Positions 36,179 through 48,454 of a stretch of DNA of 64,000 nucleotides are shown here, one piece after another. The stretch comes from Chrysoperla carnea. Lineage: Eukaryota; Arthropoda; Insecta; Neuroptera; Chrysopidae. The stretch lies in NCBI RefSeq assembly GCF_905475395.1, contig NC_058338.1, forward strand, positions 13,468,935-13,532,934, read 5' to 3'. Positions within the stretch are counted from its first letter, which is position 1. Each line of letters begins with the position of its first letter. The translations under genes and the position numbers were made by a program. The notes under the pieces are model-generated. The model saw only the letters and a list, made by a program, of their open reading frames with translations. It ran no database searches and was not told the DNA's origin.

Positions 36179-37800
36179 TGGAATTTTTTTTTAATTTTTA
36201 AAAGTGAAAATTTTGTTAAATTTCTAGTAATAGGTTTTATAGATTATCTCACAAGGATAAAATAACTTTATACTATGAAAAAATTAAATATTCGAAATAT
36301 GTTAATGTGGCTTTAATGTTGTTATAGTGGTCACTAAGGCTACCAACAGGGGTGTAATCAAAGAACTTTCAGCCTCAATAAGCTACTGTTGAAGGTATAT
36401 ACTAGCATATATACAAAATCATACTCAATTGTAATACCAATTGTATAGCTCAATTGTATAACGCGTTTCTGATTTGCTACCTTTTTAATTAATAACTAAT
36501 TATCCATGCATCGGATAAAAAAATGGATGGGGAATCTTAGAATTTTATGTTCTATCTGATGCAACAAGGGCGTCCATTGCTCCTAATACGTGGAGGGTTA
36601 TAAAATGTATCAGAAGTATATTATATCGAGTCCCAAGTATTTGTCTGTCGTCATCACGTTAACTCGAGAAGGAAAAAGATATCGAGCTGAATTTTTTATA
36701 GCAATAGTATAAAAAGGGGCTTAACAACATATGTCAATAGGTTTTTGTCCACTAAGAATAAATCGATTGGATAAAAATTTCATTGATTATCGGTAAGGGA
36801 AAAACTTGATCCAAATGCTCTACCAAACACATTCGATAATATTTGGGAGGTTTAAGGAATCAATTTTAAGGTAGTAATTCAACTTAATCCAATTCTGATT
36901 AATGAACTGTCCAATTTATTAAAATCAATATTAGTGTTTTAAACATTCTCAGAAAACGAAAATATACGACCTTGATGACCTAGGTCAATGTTTTACCTTA
37001 ACCTAAGCCTAAATATCAATACATTTTTAAATAGCACATAGGTTGGTTGCTACCTATATAGTATATACCTATACTATATGAGCCTGGGACATCGGGCTGT
37101 TAGCAGGGAGCATAGGAGATGCAAGGGACAGCTAAATCGATTGTAGCGTTGATATATTTTAAAATTTGCAATAAATCATGCATTTTATTTAAAATATGAC
37201 TAACTTTCAATTGTTGACATGTAAATGTGATTTCAACAATTAACTCAGTCAATTGCTTGTTTTCACTTGTTACTCATTGAAATTTGTTACAAAATAATAT
37301 TAAATTTTCAATGTAATCCATATAGACAAACCATAAACTAATAAGTCCATCCATACAATTATATTAATAAAGTAATTTAGGTTTACCATGGAAACAGCCT
37401 GAAATAAAACTCATGCATCATGCCAACAGGTATGTTATACATTAATATACGAAAACGTAAATAATAAAGGTACCTATTGCATAATATTAGAAAAATTCTG
37501 CATCACACAAAAATTGTATGTAAATAATGTAAATTTTGACATAAACGAATGGACGAATTATTTTATGAAATTTGTGGATCACCTCCGCATTTTACTCTGG
37601 TTGTCATGTAAATTTTTTTGTATATAAACTAAATATCATTTTAATGTCAGGCCGTTTTGACTGCAAAGAAAATTTTTTTAAGAAACAAATTATTATTTTT
37701 CGAATAAATACAGTATGTCAAAAATGTTTTAAACCAATCCTATCGGCCGCGACAGACATGCTGTTTGACATGAAATTTATAAGAAATGATTTGAGTGCAA
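36179..37800. other. intergenic region between the RIIa/IQ gene and PAM16
   Basis: This should hold the divergent promoters of both genes. A decayed repeat related to those at 5155 and 60465 is at about 36640-36710 ('gtctgtcgtcatcacg', 'aaaaagatatcgagctga'). No gene: the frame at 37572-37808 is unsupported. Confidence 0.5.
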
Positions 37801-37966
37801 ATGATTAGTTAAAACTATATTTATATAAATTTTTATTAAAAAATGTCCAATTTTACTTTAGATGAATCGTATCTTGTTTGATATATGCCGTCTAAATGTA
37901 GTAAAATACCTTTTGTGTTCAAGTCTTGTTTCGTTATTTTATGAAAGATTGGCTCTTGTATTAAAT

Positions 37967-38538
37967 ATGAAAGTTTTATTACAATCGTTAATTAAAATTA
38001 CCTTTGTGTCGAGTAATATAATTGTTAAAGCACTTTTAAAATCAATCAAGGAGGAAATTCGATTATCTCAACAAGCGGCTAGGTAAGAATCAATATTTAC
38101 TCATCCTCCATATAGAACATATAGTTGTCGTATCATTAGACGAAAAAAATTTCCTAATTTACATCCACACTCTGAAAAGTTCTAGGCAAAAATTTCAAAA
38201 TTTTACACCCCAAAGAAAAAACCATATTTTTAATAAAATATAAATATTTTAGAATTCGTGCAGCGGAACGTCAAGAAAATTGTAAATCAAAAATCATGAG
38301 CTTACATGAAGCCAAATTAATATTAAATTTAACTGAGCCTGAACAGTTAAATAAAGAATATATTGAAGACAAATGGAAACGTTTATTTGAAGCAAATAAA
38401 AAAACTGGATCTTTGTATTTGGTATCGAAGATTTATGTAGCAAAAGAACGTTTAGATATGGAATTCAAAAATAATAATTTATTAACCGAAAAAAATGTAA
38501 ATATAGATACTACAACAAATAAAAAAATTTCAAAATAA
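37967..38538 (+). CDS. Pam16: PAM16/TIM16 (Magmas), mitochondrial import motor subunit
   Basis: Two exons, 37967-38082 and 38253-38538, join as ag|a (Arg) for 133 residues. Residues 1-40 ('MKVLLQSLIKITFVSSNIIV' then 'KALLKSIKEEIRLSQQAARI') match the hydrophobic N-terminus and the QE..A.RAAA-like segment of Magmas. Residues about 55-110 form the degenerate J-like domain ('SLHEAKLILNLTEPEQLNKE', 'YIEDKWKRLFEANKK', 'GSLYLVSKIYVAKERLDMEF'), which lacks HPD as expected. PAM16 pairs with PAM14/DNAJC19 at the TIM23 channel and restrains its stimulation of mtHsp70 ATPase. The frame extends upstream to 37862, but the ATG at 37967 fits the family start. AATAAA overlaps the stop codon. It converges on DPH5. 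Confidence 0.9.
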
Positions 38539-39008
38539 ATACTTATTTATACACTTGTTTTATACGCATGCAGACCCAGTATTCATTAGCGAGCCGAGCC
38601 CGCTAGCCAATGTGTGGCAAACCTTGATTTGTCTGGCGAAGCGTTAGTTATATATAAAAATAAAATTTTAATTCGCGACCCCAAGAACCTAAGTGGCACT
38701 GTAATGACAGTTGAAGAGTGCATTAACATCTACATGGTATGGGATTTTAATGCTAAGCAAGACTATCTCGCGATAGAAAAAAGAACTATACGTATTAGTT
38801 CGCATAGATATATAATATTTAACGGAAATGTTGAAAAATTTCTAACCATCAATAATACTTGTTCTATATTTTTCTAATTTTTTATTCGCTTAATGTTTTG
38901 AAGTAAACTAATTTCAGACAAAGTAAAAATAAACACAAAAGAATGAAAAATCAATTTTGATTTGTATTTACGCAAAATATATACAATCACTGGAATTCAA
39001 CATTAGTT
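38539..39008. other. spacer between convergent PAM16 and DPH5
   Basis: An 87-codon frame starting at a GTG (38614-38877; it contains 'RDPKNLSGTVMTVEECINI') does not look like any family I know and lacks an upstream ATG. It is GC-richer than its surroundings, so it may be a transposon or gene remnant. The minus-strand AATAAA at 38881-38886 would serve DPH5. Confidence 0.4.
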
Positions 39009-40575
39009 TTAATTGTCTTTTACAAAACTTTTAATATAATCTTCTTCTAATGGATGTAATTTTGAAGCTGGTATTACAAGTGAATGCAATGGTGCGCCTA
39101 AATCACATTTTACCATTTCTTGTAATGAACAAGCTGTTATTTGTTGATCACAACCACCAACTCTTGCTACGCCTATAGCTAATGATTCTTTATATATTCC
39201 TGCAACAACAAAAATTTATAATTATAATGAGAATCCTACGGTATCCGGAACTTCAGGGATTTATTGAGTCCTCTTAATTAACAAGTAGATTTTTAAAATT
39301 CAACAAGAAATAGTTCATTAATATTTTTAGTGCAATAAATAAATATAATTTGAACAGCAAAGTAAAAAATATTTTTATAAATATTTAAATTTCTTACCAT
39401 CTGATACACCACGCCTATCAATTACTTGAAGAATTTGGCTAGCTGCTTCAGCAACGGTCATAAAACGTGGTGGCATATATTCTTTCTTTTTTCTAGTCAT
39501 ACTTTCCAAAGTAGGTTCTTTTACTTTAATATCTACATTAAAAATTAAAAATAAACTTTATATTTTAACAATAAGAAAAAATTAGCCAAATTTTTTCCCA
39601 AAATTTGTATACTATACCTAACAAACAAAGTGTGTGTAAGCCTCTAGTGAAATTTGCACATATTTTGTCAAAAAAACTATCTGGTCGCCAATCTTCCGTC
39701 CAAAATGGTATAGAAACTGTTTCACCAAAACTATATAACTGTAGCCCCGTACATCCGATTGCATTTAAAATAGAAGCATTATGTACAATTTCACATTTGA
39801 TACCTTGCTCTTTTGCACGTAGTACTAAGTCTGTGTGTGTTGTTGCTCCATACGGATCACCAACCACCAATAACGCGATGTCTGAAGTTCGTGCTCCAGA
39901 TAATATTTCATCTGCATTTTGTTCAACTAAATCACGATCAGCAACAATAATCGATCTGCCGTAATACTCTTCCTGTTCTAATAATTTTTATTAAGTATTT
40001 TTAAACCAATAAAATAGACATTTAATACTAAAAAAATAGCGAGAACAACTCCTACACTAAGGTCATGCCTCCCAAATAGATGCTTCTTATTATTTACTAC
40101 TTTCTATTGAAATGACATATTTGTCTTCCTAATCTAAAAAAACAGGTAAAACGAAACAAATATTGTTAACCCTTTTCCGATTTTTCTAAACTTTAATGTA
40201 ATGTTTAATTTTCTTGCTTTACTTTTAAATTTCCCGCCTTTCTATTATTAAAGTTACTTAGTACCGACCTGCATAAACACAACTCAATGATAATTAGTAA
40301 AAAAAGATACTTTAGTAACTAAGCTTTGAAACAGCATTACTAAAATCGATATAATATATAAAAATTTGGTTATAAAATCCGTGATTAATAAAACCTATTT
40401 TTTCCAAATTCATTAGAAATAAAGAAATTTTAATAATTACCAAAGCTTTCACGCCTCCCGTTAAAATTGATGTGTAGTTTTCTAGGTAAATCTTATCACA
40501 TTTCTTAACTATTTCCAACCCTTTTACTGAAATGTCTTTAACATCACCCAATCCTAAGCCTATCAAATAGAACAT
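39009..40575 (-). CDS. Dph5: diphthine methyl ester synthase DPH5
   Basis: Four exons, 40575-40441, 39972-39618, 39532-39398 and 39199-39009, join in consistent phases for 271 residues (human about 285). The enzyme transfers methyl groups from S-adenosylmethionine to the 3-amino-3-carboxypropyl-histidine of elongation factor 2, the second step of diphthamide synthesis in the cytosol. The family is recognisable along its whole length: '[20 protein letters not shown]' at the N-terminus, '[20 protein letters not shown]' (SAM-binding glycine loop), '[20 protein letters not shown]', '[20 protein letters not shown]', then '[18 protein letters not shown]' and the C-terminal '[20 protein letters not shown]' and '[20 protein letters not shown]'. 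No truncation or broken motif is seen. Confidence 0.96.
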
Positions 40576-41990
40576 TTTTTCGTTTATTTATTTCAATTGA
40601 AGGTTCTTTATTAATTATAACCTAAAAATGCGACACTAAATTTGCGTACGTTATTTAAATTACATGGAAATGCATGTTTACTGTTTAGTAAATTTTCAGC
40701 ATGCGGCATCGAGTACCCAAGTAAATAATGGTTCAGTAAAACTAGAAAATTATTCAAAAAGGCAAAGTCAAGGAAATAAACTAATAAATACTAAGCACTT
40801 GGAATAGTTTGAATATCTTATGGTCTACATATTAAATAACACAAAGTTATTTTTCATAATTTATATCAAAGTTTGTAAAAAACTATTTTAAATTTTCGAA
40901 CTCTTAAGTTTTAAGGAATCGCAAAAGATTGTACAAAAGTTTATTATTATTGAACTGAATGTTAACAGGGGCGGATTTACAAGAGAGGCTAAATCTTTAT
41001 ACTGCATTAAGATTAATACAATTTTCCATGTTTTTACGAATTCGCTAAAAATTTACCTATTACATTCGCTGTGCCAAGTATAAACTGTAGCCAGAAAAAT
41101 TTCATTAAATTCTCGATAAAATCAATCAACTCCAGATCTACTCACTAATACAACAATTTCGAATTAAATCTAATTACTGAAAATATTTACTTGATTATTA
41201 GATATATTGCCAGTTCTTTTTTTTCTTGGCTATATCTTCATTTTCTTGGCTATTTTGTCTCCACCGATTACAATAGTTTATTTTGTGCTAATTTTTTACT
41301 ATAATAATAACTTAAAAAATATGTTCAATGAGACCAACAAACCATGGAGGTTATAAAGAAGGAGAACGATCGCTATAGAAAATATTGTCCCCAAAATATG
41401 GACAAAATAAGTGAGGCGCTGGGATCGCTAAGTTGTCTCATTAAAAGCGGGCTGTTGTGCGCTAATTTCAAATGATCTATCAACGTTTAATATACGTCTA
41501 TAAATATCATTCAAAGGAAAAAAAAGCAAATAATGAAATTATTATTAATTATTATTATTATTTACTAATGAAGAAAATTATAAATTATCTATTCTACTTT
41601 ATAAATTTATCTATACTACTTTATAAATTTGAATGGTACTAACTTCATCTACTTGTACTCATAAACAGCTAACTTCGCAGATACTACTTACCGACGACAG
41701 CGCGACTGGTGGCTGAAAAATGAACTATAAATTCTACAAATTTTCAGGGACAGACGCTTTAGCGCATAGCGATCGTTCTCCTTCTCTCTAACCTCCATGC
41801 AACAAACTATAAAGTGTTGGTAGGTTGGCTACTCTGAAAAGTAAAGCTTTTTCAAATTGTCAGAATTTTTAAAATAAGTTACGAATGCTTTAGGTTATCA
41901 AAAACGTTGTGTAAATTGAAATTTAAAAAAAAATTGCGATTCATTAAGTAAAAAGATTACGTTCAAAATTATTAGAATTAATCTTCCAGC
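40576..41990. other. divergent promoter region of DPH5 and pICln
   Basis: About 1.4 kb separates two head-to-head housekeeping genes. It is AT-rich apart from the MITE at 41343-41799. No open frame is supported. No clear TATA or initiator was fixed by eye. Confidence 0.55.
41335..41807. mobile_element. MITE with perfect 8-bp target duplication (P or hAT type)
   Basis: The element is 41343-41799 (457 bp). The left end 'CATGGAGGTTATAAAGAAGG' continues into 'agaacgatcgctatag'; the right end, inverted, reads 'CATGGAGGTTAGAGAGAAGG' and then 'agaacgatcgctatgc', giving a TIR of about 34 bp. It is flanked by identical 'CAACAAAC' at 41335-41342 and 41800-41807. An 8-bp duplication fits P-superfamily or hAT elements, and the CATG start recalls P elements. 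There is no transposase frame. It ends 191 bp upstream of the pICln start codon. Confidence 0.92.
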
Positions 41991-43437
41991 ATGGTTCTAA
42001 TAAGCACATTTACCGCACCTATAGAAGGCTTGAAGCATCAACAACCTTGTGTTCGGGTAGTTTTCAACGATAAAGACATTGGCAAAGGATTTTTATACAT
42101 AAATGAACAGTATGTTTCAAGAATTATTAATCATTTACGTTATTAACTGACGCATTGTTATTATAGTGTTTTAGCGTGGCAAAACGATACCGATTCACAA
42201 ATTGGATTCAGCATTGAATATCCTCACATATCGTTACATGCTTTATCACGAGATCCAGCATCATTTCCTCATCCATGTATATATATAATGTTAGATGGTC
42301 ATGCAGAATTACCAGGACTAGAAAATGAATCCAACGGAGCAGCCGAGCAACGTGATGAATCAGATTCTGATGAGGAAAATACTATTGAAATAACAGAAAT
42401 TCGATTAATACCCGATGAAGTTGAATCGTTAGAAACAATTTTCAATGCAATTCGTGTTTGCCAAGAATTAAATCCTGACCCACAAGACAGTGTTTCAGGT
42501 AAATTCTACGTCTAAGATCTCCCTACAATTCAACGATTTACGTCTAATTGTCATCAATATATGATCTGATCTGATGACATTGTATAAGCACCCAAAGAAA
42601 TTTTTCCCAAAATTAACGAGTTTTTTTACTGTATTTTGTTTAACATCTTGCCACTGATTGTCCTAAAAATTTGTATTAAAATCTCGATGCAGTTATGTCG
42701 CATGGATTTTTCCCGGCACAGTCGAATTATTTCCTATCTTACCACCTCCTCTCTAAACGACACTGACACAGACGCATAGTTAATAATTGGCCGTAATTTT
42801 CTCATTTTAAAGTGCGTTTTCTCGGTAATTGGTCGATTTCGATAAAAAAAAACCTTTAAGTACTTGAATATACATCAGATATGAGGGCAATCTGAGGTGG
42901 ATCGTATTCGGTAATAGTTGATTATTTTTTTTTTGCTTGATAGCTATAAAAACAACCAAGATAAAAGCCATGAAAGATTTTTTTAAAATCTATTTCCAGC
43001 AAAACAGAATTTAATATAGAATTATTATGGCAAACATAGTATATGACGTCAAATACTATGGCTGAAAGTGATTTCTCTATTTAGTATCTAACAGTTTAAA
43101 ATACTAATATTATCCCTATTTCTTCTGCGATTTTAATTTTTATTTCACTCTTTGTCATCTCTTTTACGATATTTTCATATTTTGTAAATAAATGCAATAA
43201 AAATCATCGATATTCCCTGTTGGTACATAAATTTAAATTTATATTTTTAACATTCATAATTAATATTTTTATCGTACCTGTTTAGAAGAAGAAGAGTATT
43301 TTGATGGAGAATATTATGGTGCAGAAGGTGATATGTATGATGATAACATGGAACCAGATACTGATCAAATGAATGCATTAAATTTGAATGGATCTGATGG
43401 ACGTGGAGATGCGCCAGCTTTTGAAGATGCTGATTAA
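41991..43437 (+). CDS. icln: pICln, methylosome subunit (CLNS1A homologue)
   Basis: Three exons, 41991-42109, 42167-42498 and 43286-43437, join in frame for 200 residues. The family's PH-like fold is visible: 'GFLYINEHVLAW', 'GFSIEYPHISLHALSRDPAS', then an acidic loop 'EQRDESDSDEENTIEITEIR', 'LIPDEVESLETIFNAIRVCQ' and 'ELNPDPQDSVS'. The C-terminus is acidic ('EEEEYFDGEYY') and ends 'APAFEDAD', like the human 'FEDADVDH' end. pICln holds Sm proteins and brings them to PRMT5 for arginine methylation before SMN-mediated snRNP assembly. It is shorter than human (237), mainly in the region between the acidic stretch and the C-terminus. Intron 2 is 787 bp and otherwise empty. Confidence 0.95.
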
Positions 43438-44410
43438 AATGTTAAAAATTTAATTTACTTTAAGATAAAAGTGTGTACTATTTTATAATTTTTTAAATTT
43501 ATTGTTGTAAAAAATCCTTAATGTAATTTAAGATATGAATTCCTAAATAATATTTATTTGTATCAAATTTTATTATTATTTACATTTTATTAAAACCTAT
43601 AAATAATGCACCAAAATATTCACTATGATTAATTGTTTCTACAACGGACAATTCTTATGTTTTGAAAGTAAAATTTTATTTATTTTTTGTTCTTGCGTCT
43701 CATTTGGTGGCGCTAGTATATATCTAAAATTCCTTTCAAATTTTAGACTAATTTCAATGCATGGGGTCCTCTTTCTATATGTTATATATATTTATGGGGT
43801 CAAATTTCACAAAATACGAATTTGCGCCAATATTTCCTTAATTTAGTTTCTACAAGAAACTAACAATTACTTTTTTTCGTAAGAATAACGGTTTTTACGA
43901 AAATTAGCATCAAAAATTTGTAACTTACAGTATGCACCTTCGCTACAGTATCCTTAACTGTATCTATGTGTCCAATATTTGTAATTAAAATACCTTTAAC
44001 TTAAATAATAAGGAATTAATTAAGTGAGCCGATGCTTTTACTAAAGAAGAATGATCTTACGAGGTCATTTTTAATACCTCTGAATAGTATCCATTTTCTG
44101 CTGGCTATGTTTGCTATTTTTCCGAAGTGAAATATCTTTATTCTCTGTATTATTAGTTTTACTTTTACAATTATAAGAGGGAAGCGCGTATTTATATCAG
44201 TGTAAATTTCATACAAATATATTTGAAATAACCAATAACTCTTATTAAAATAATTTAAATTTAGGAAATGTTTAAATCACGCGCCACACGCGCACTAAAA
44301 TCTGGTATTAATCAATGACAAGGGTGACAACTAACTAAAACTTCATTCCCTAAAGAAATTAGATTACATTACAATTTCTTTTCCATTATATAAGAATAAA
44401 AAATCAGAAA
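43438..44410. other. intergenic region upstream of the ATP synthase DAPIT gene
   Basis: AT-rich; small frames at 43625-43846 and 44016-44216 are unsupported. A likely 5' UTR intron of the next gene runs from a GTAAGT donor at 44414 to the acceptor 'ttttag' ending at 44475. Confidence 0.5.
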
Positions 44411-44481
44411 TAAGTAAGTAAATTTAATTTATATTGTAAATTAATTAAATAAAATTAATAAAAATTGCATTTTAGATCAAA

Positions 44482-44715
44482 ATGGCTGGTGCAGGTGATG
44501 CAGCTGAAGAAGCAAAATTATCAGGTCTTTCAAAAATATTCAATGGAAACACCATGAGAGGTCGAGCTAATGTGAGTTAATGAATGAGCTTTGCGAAAAT
44601 ATTGTCTATAATAAAATTGTATTTTCTTTTGTTTATTTAGGTAGCTAAAGCAACTTACGCCAGTATAGGATTATTAATCTTTTATTTTTCTGTCAAACCA
44701 AAATCCAAAAAATAA
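44482..44715 (+). CDS. ATP synthase membrane subunit DAPIT/USMG5 (subunit k)
   Basis: Two short exons, 44482-44571 and 44641-44715, join in phase 0 for 54 residues: 'MAGAGDAAEEAKLSGLSKIF', 'NGNTMRGRANVAKATYASIG', 'LLIFYFSVKPKSKK'. This is the DAPIT pattern: a charged N-terminus, the GLSKxFN..T..GRANVAKATY block, one membrane helix at about residues 37-49, and a short basic tail. DAPIT is a mitochondrial inner-membrane subunit that supports ATP synthase dimers. The start follows a 5' UTR splice acceptor by 6 nt. AATAAA at 44765-44770 gives a 3' UTR of about 60 nt, so the transcript probably ends only tens of bases before the PDE6D start codon. Confidence 0.93.
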
Positions 44716-44769
44716 TTTAATTAGTTGCTAAGTTGTGATAATGTAAAAAAAAAATTTGTTTGAAAATAA

Positions 44770-45243
<474 letters not shown>

Positions 45244-45289
45244 AATTAATTTAATTTAATTTCAATAAATCGTACATTCATATCAAATT

Positions 45290-46800
45290 TAGAAATCGTT
45301 TATTTATTATAGATGCTAACATTCCTTATTATCAGAGAATATATCGGTGATATTGATATATAGTAGAGTAAAATTACGCCTTGTGTATGGATTAAAAGTT
45401 CGGGCAGCGAAACTTTGGGGTTTTTCTTTTCACATCAAAATAAGTATTTTTTGAAATTTTTTACTTTCCCGGTCAACATGTTGAACCAACAAAATGGCGT
45501 CAAAAATGGAATTTTTTTCAGAAATTTTATCATTTTTATTTTATATTCGCAAGAGGAGACATCGGTGCATATCCAAATTTGGTAGGTTTGTAGTCAATGT
45601 TAAGAACTACTCCTCATATTTTTTTGGGGAAGTTTCGTCCCTCCCCCTCCCAGTGATATATATATGTATACATACATATGGTAAAACAGATCATTTGACT
45701 GTAACTTGAAAAACATTTGATTGATTTTAATGGAACTAATATCAATAGTAGGTTTTATTACTTACAACTTTCGGTTAAAATTTTAGCGAAATCCGTTAAA
45801 TAATTCGGCCAAAATTTCCAATTTAGTGAATTTTTAAAATGGCTGCCATTTTATGCCATTTTGTCCTACGGGGTTAGTTTTTTAAATTGTAGCTTTTTTA
45901 TTATCTTTCGATTTTATAATAAGTGGCTTACCCGTAAAATGACTCCTTGATCCATATTTTTACGAAAAACGGAAAATTTAACACTTTCTGGAAATAATTG
46001 TTTGGGGAGTGTATGGACTGGTTTTGGGGGGTGTTTTTTGCTTTGGCTTCAAAAAACTATTTTTAAAAGAGGTCTATATGGTTTAAAGCAAAATTTTTAA
46101 GTTTAAAACCCCGCGCTATTAGGGGGAAGGGGTGTATGGAATAAATGTATTTTAAAAGATTTTAAAAAGAGGTCAAAATAGTTTAAAATGCTAAAGTAAC
46201 CCAAAACTTTAGATGTTTTTATTAATATATACTTTTTACAACATCCACCACTCCCTCTCCTGCTTTCATATTTATGCAAATTCAGAATTTTTAGGACGTA
46301 TAAAAGAGGTTTTTGGGAAAAAATGTTAGATAAAAAATTATTTTATATCGACTTTCGAAGAGGTGCCTTTCATAATCAGAGATCAAACAGTAAAAATTTT
46401 TAAGGCTGTCTAGTGTCTTTTAATTGGATTATAAAGCAAAGAAGAAATTTTGTTTGTTTGCATGAAAAAATTCAAAACAAAAATTTATTAAAATTTTATA
46501 GATTAGTCTACCTATACACTCCATAGATTAAAATTAGCGCATTTTTAAAATTAGTTTGCACTTTTCCCGTCAGTATTCGCTACTCTTGAACTGGCCACAA
46601 GTCATTTATTTTATCTATAACCTATAACCGCATCTATATTATATCTATAACCGCATTTGCGAGCTTTCTTATTAATTTTTAAATCACGGTTAAAAAGTTA
46701 AGTTAAACAAATTTGAGTGGAAAAAAGTTTTGGAAGTCGAGTAATATAACTTAAAAAAATGTCACATAGATTTTTATGATTTCAAAGCATTATTTGGGGG
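45290..46800. other. intergenic region before the zinc-finger gene
   Basis: AT-rich with some GC-richer segments (45600-45660, 45850-46130) and words such as 'aaaatggcgtcaaaa' and 'aaatggctgccattttatgc' that suggest a decayed repeat. No gene supported; the frame at 45494-45709 has no recognised product. Confidence 0.45.
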
Positions 46801-46827
46801 AGCTCTTTATTTTTGAAATCAGTAGAA

Positions 46828-48327
46828 ATGGAAGGTACAGTTGCAAATATAAAAATTGAAAACTTATATTCAGAACAAATAATTAAAGATGAGGACAATA
46901 ATAAAATGTATGAAGATATTGATAATAAAATGGAAATAGAAAGTGTAATTATTAAATGTGAACAATACTTTCCATCGGAGGTAATAATAAAAGATGAACG
47001 TTGTGATAATGAAGGGACTTATTCAGAGTGTGCAGTTTTAAAAGAAGCGTCATCTGGTGATGATTTCCCTCAAATATTAACAAAACAAGAAAATTTTATT
47101 CAACATGAACGGATACACAAAGAAAAACCTTCTTCATGTGATGTTTGTGATGTAGTGCGGATTAATACTGGTAAAAAGTTTGATAAATTTTCGTGTGTTG
47201 ATTGTGGTATTACGTTCGGTAAACATATCGGATTAATTAAACATAAACGTGTTCATTCTATGATAAAACCTTATCAGTGCGATTTTTGTGATCAATCATT
47301 TACCCAAGCGAATTCTTTATTTCAACATAAACAAGTTCATACGGAGGTGGTACGCTGGCATAATGAAGAAACCCCAAACGAATTTTCTGTTAACAGTGAT
47401 AAAATGCTTAAGCAAATTTCTAAAACTTATTCGAATCCTGTTAAAAAATTTAAAGGACAAAATAATTTACTTCAAAATGAAGGAAGATACAAAGAAAAAC
47501 CTTTAACCCGTGATATTTGTGAAGCAAAGCCTGATACATTTTCATGTGATGATCGTGGTGAATTGTCTTCAAACAGTGATAAAAAGGTAACGAAAATTTC
47601 TGAAACTTTCGTAAAGAATGATGAAAAGACAAAAGCACAAAATGATTTACTTCTAAATGGACGAATCGAAGAAAAATCTTTTGTATGCGATGTTTGTGAT
47701 GAACTTTTTACCAAAAAGCAATATTTAATTCGACATAGAGGAATACATATTGGAGAAAAGTTCGGTAGATATTCGTGTGATGATTGTGGTATTACGTTCG
47801 GCAAACATGTTGCATTAATTCTACATAAACGAATTCATACTGAAGTAAAACCTTGGAATAATAAGAAAATTTCTAACGAATTTTCTTCAAATAATGATAA
47901 AATGCGAAAGAAAATTTCGAAAACTTGTGATTTAATTCAAAATGGACGAATACACAAAGAAAACAATTTTATTTGTGATGTTTGTGATGAAGTTTTTAGC
48001 AAAAAACAGTATTTAATTCGACATAAAAAAATTCATATTGAAGAAAAGTCTGGTTCGTTTTCGTGTGTTGATTGTTGTAGTACGTTCAGCACACATGTTG
48101 GATTAATTCTACATGAACGAGTTCATTCTGTGATCAAGCCTTATTCGTGTGATGTTTGTGGTCTAGCATTTAGTCATCAGAATTCTTTATTTCTACATAA
48201 ACCAATTCATACTGAATCTCTGTATAATGAGGGAAATTTAAACGAATTTTCTTTAAACAATGATAAATTGAATAAAAAAATTTCAAAAACTTATTCAAAG
48301 CGTGATAAAACAAAAAGTTCGAATTGA
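46828..48327 (+). CDS. C2H2 zinc-finger protein with duplicated finger cassettes
   Basis: A single-exon frame of 499 residues from the ATG at 46828. Residues 1-110 are acidic and finger-free. Seven C2H2 fingers are readable at about residues 122-143, 150-171, 285-307, 315-337, 382-404, 412-433 and 440-462 (for example 'FSCVDCGITFGKHIGLIKHK', 'YQCDFCDQSFTQANSLFQHK', 'FVCDVCDELFTKKQYLIRHR'). Linkers are long rather than TGEKP. The order 'CDVCDE.FxKKQYLIRH' then 'SCxDC..TFxxHV.LILH' occurs twice, so cassettes were duplicated. Between them, 'DICEAKPDTFSCDDRGE' looks like a finger pair that lost its histidines. It is probably a nuclear DNA-binding protein; the target is unknown. It lacks a recognisable ZAD or BTB domain. 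Confidence 0.85.
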   Translation: MEGTVANIKIENLYSEQIIKDEDNNKMYEDIDNKMEIESVIIKCEQYFPSEVIIKDERCDNEGTYSECAVLKEASSGDDFPQILTKQENFIQHERIHKEKPSSCDVCDVVRINTGKKFDKFSCVDCGITFGKHIGLIKHKRVHSMIKPYQCDFCDQSFTQANSLFQHKQVHTEVVRWHNEETPNEFSVNSDKMLKQISKTYSNPVKKFKGQNNLLQNEGRYKEKPLTRDICEAKPDTFSCDDRGELSSNSDKKVTKISETFVKNDEKTKAQNDLLLNGRIEEKSFVCDVCDELFTKKQYLIRHRGIHIGEKFGRYSCDDCGITFGKHVALILHKRIHTEVKPWNNKKISNEFSSNNDKMRKKISKTCDLIQNGRIHKENNFICDVCDEVFSKKQYLIRHKKIHIEEKSGSFSCVDCCSTFSTHVGLILHERVHSVIKPYSCDVCGLAFSHQNSLFLHKPIHTESLYNEGNLNEFSLNNDKLNKKISKTYSKRDKTKSSN

Positions 48328-48389
48328 GGATAGGTCCGATAATTTTTTGTGTGATATTTGTGATAAAGCATTAACCAAACAGAATGATT
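48328..48389 (+). pseudogene. decayed extra zinc finger after the stop
   Basis: Just past the stop, in another frame, the sequence reads 'SDNFLCDICDKALTKQND', the first half of another C2H2 finger of the same type, ending at TGA. An earlier form of the protein therefore had at least one more finger, lost through a frame change near 48310-48327. Confidence 0.7.
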
Positions 48390-48454
48390 GAATGAACCAA
48401 TAGCAAAATTTAAAATATTTATCAGATTCCTGATTACATAAATAAATTCAAACT

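Noticed and set aside
38614-38877. 87-codon frame between PAM16 and DPH5
   Set aside because: It begins at GTG, has no recognisable family and lies in the short convergent spacer. Its composition differs from its neighbours, so a remnant is possible but not a supported gene.
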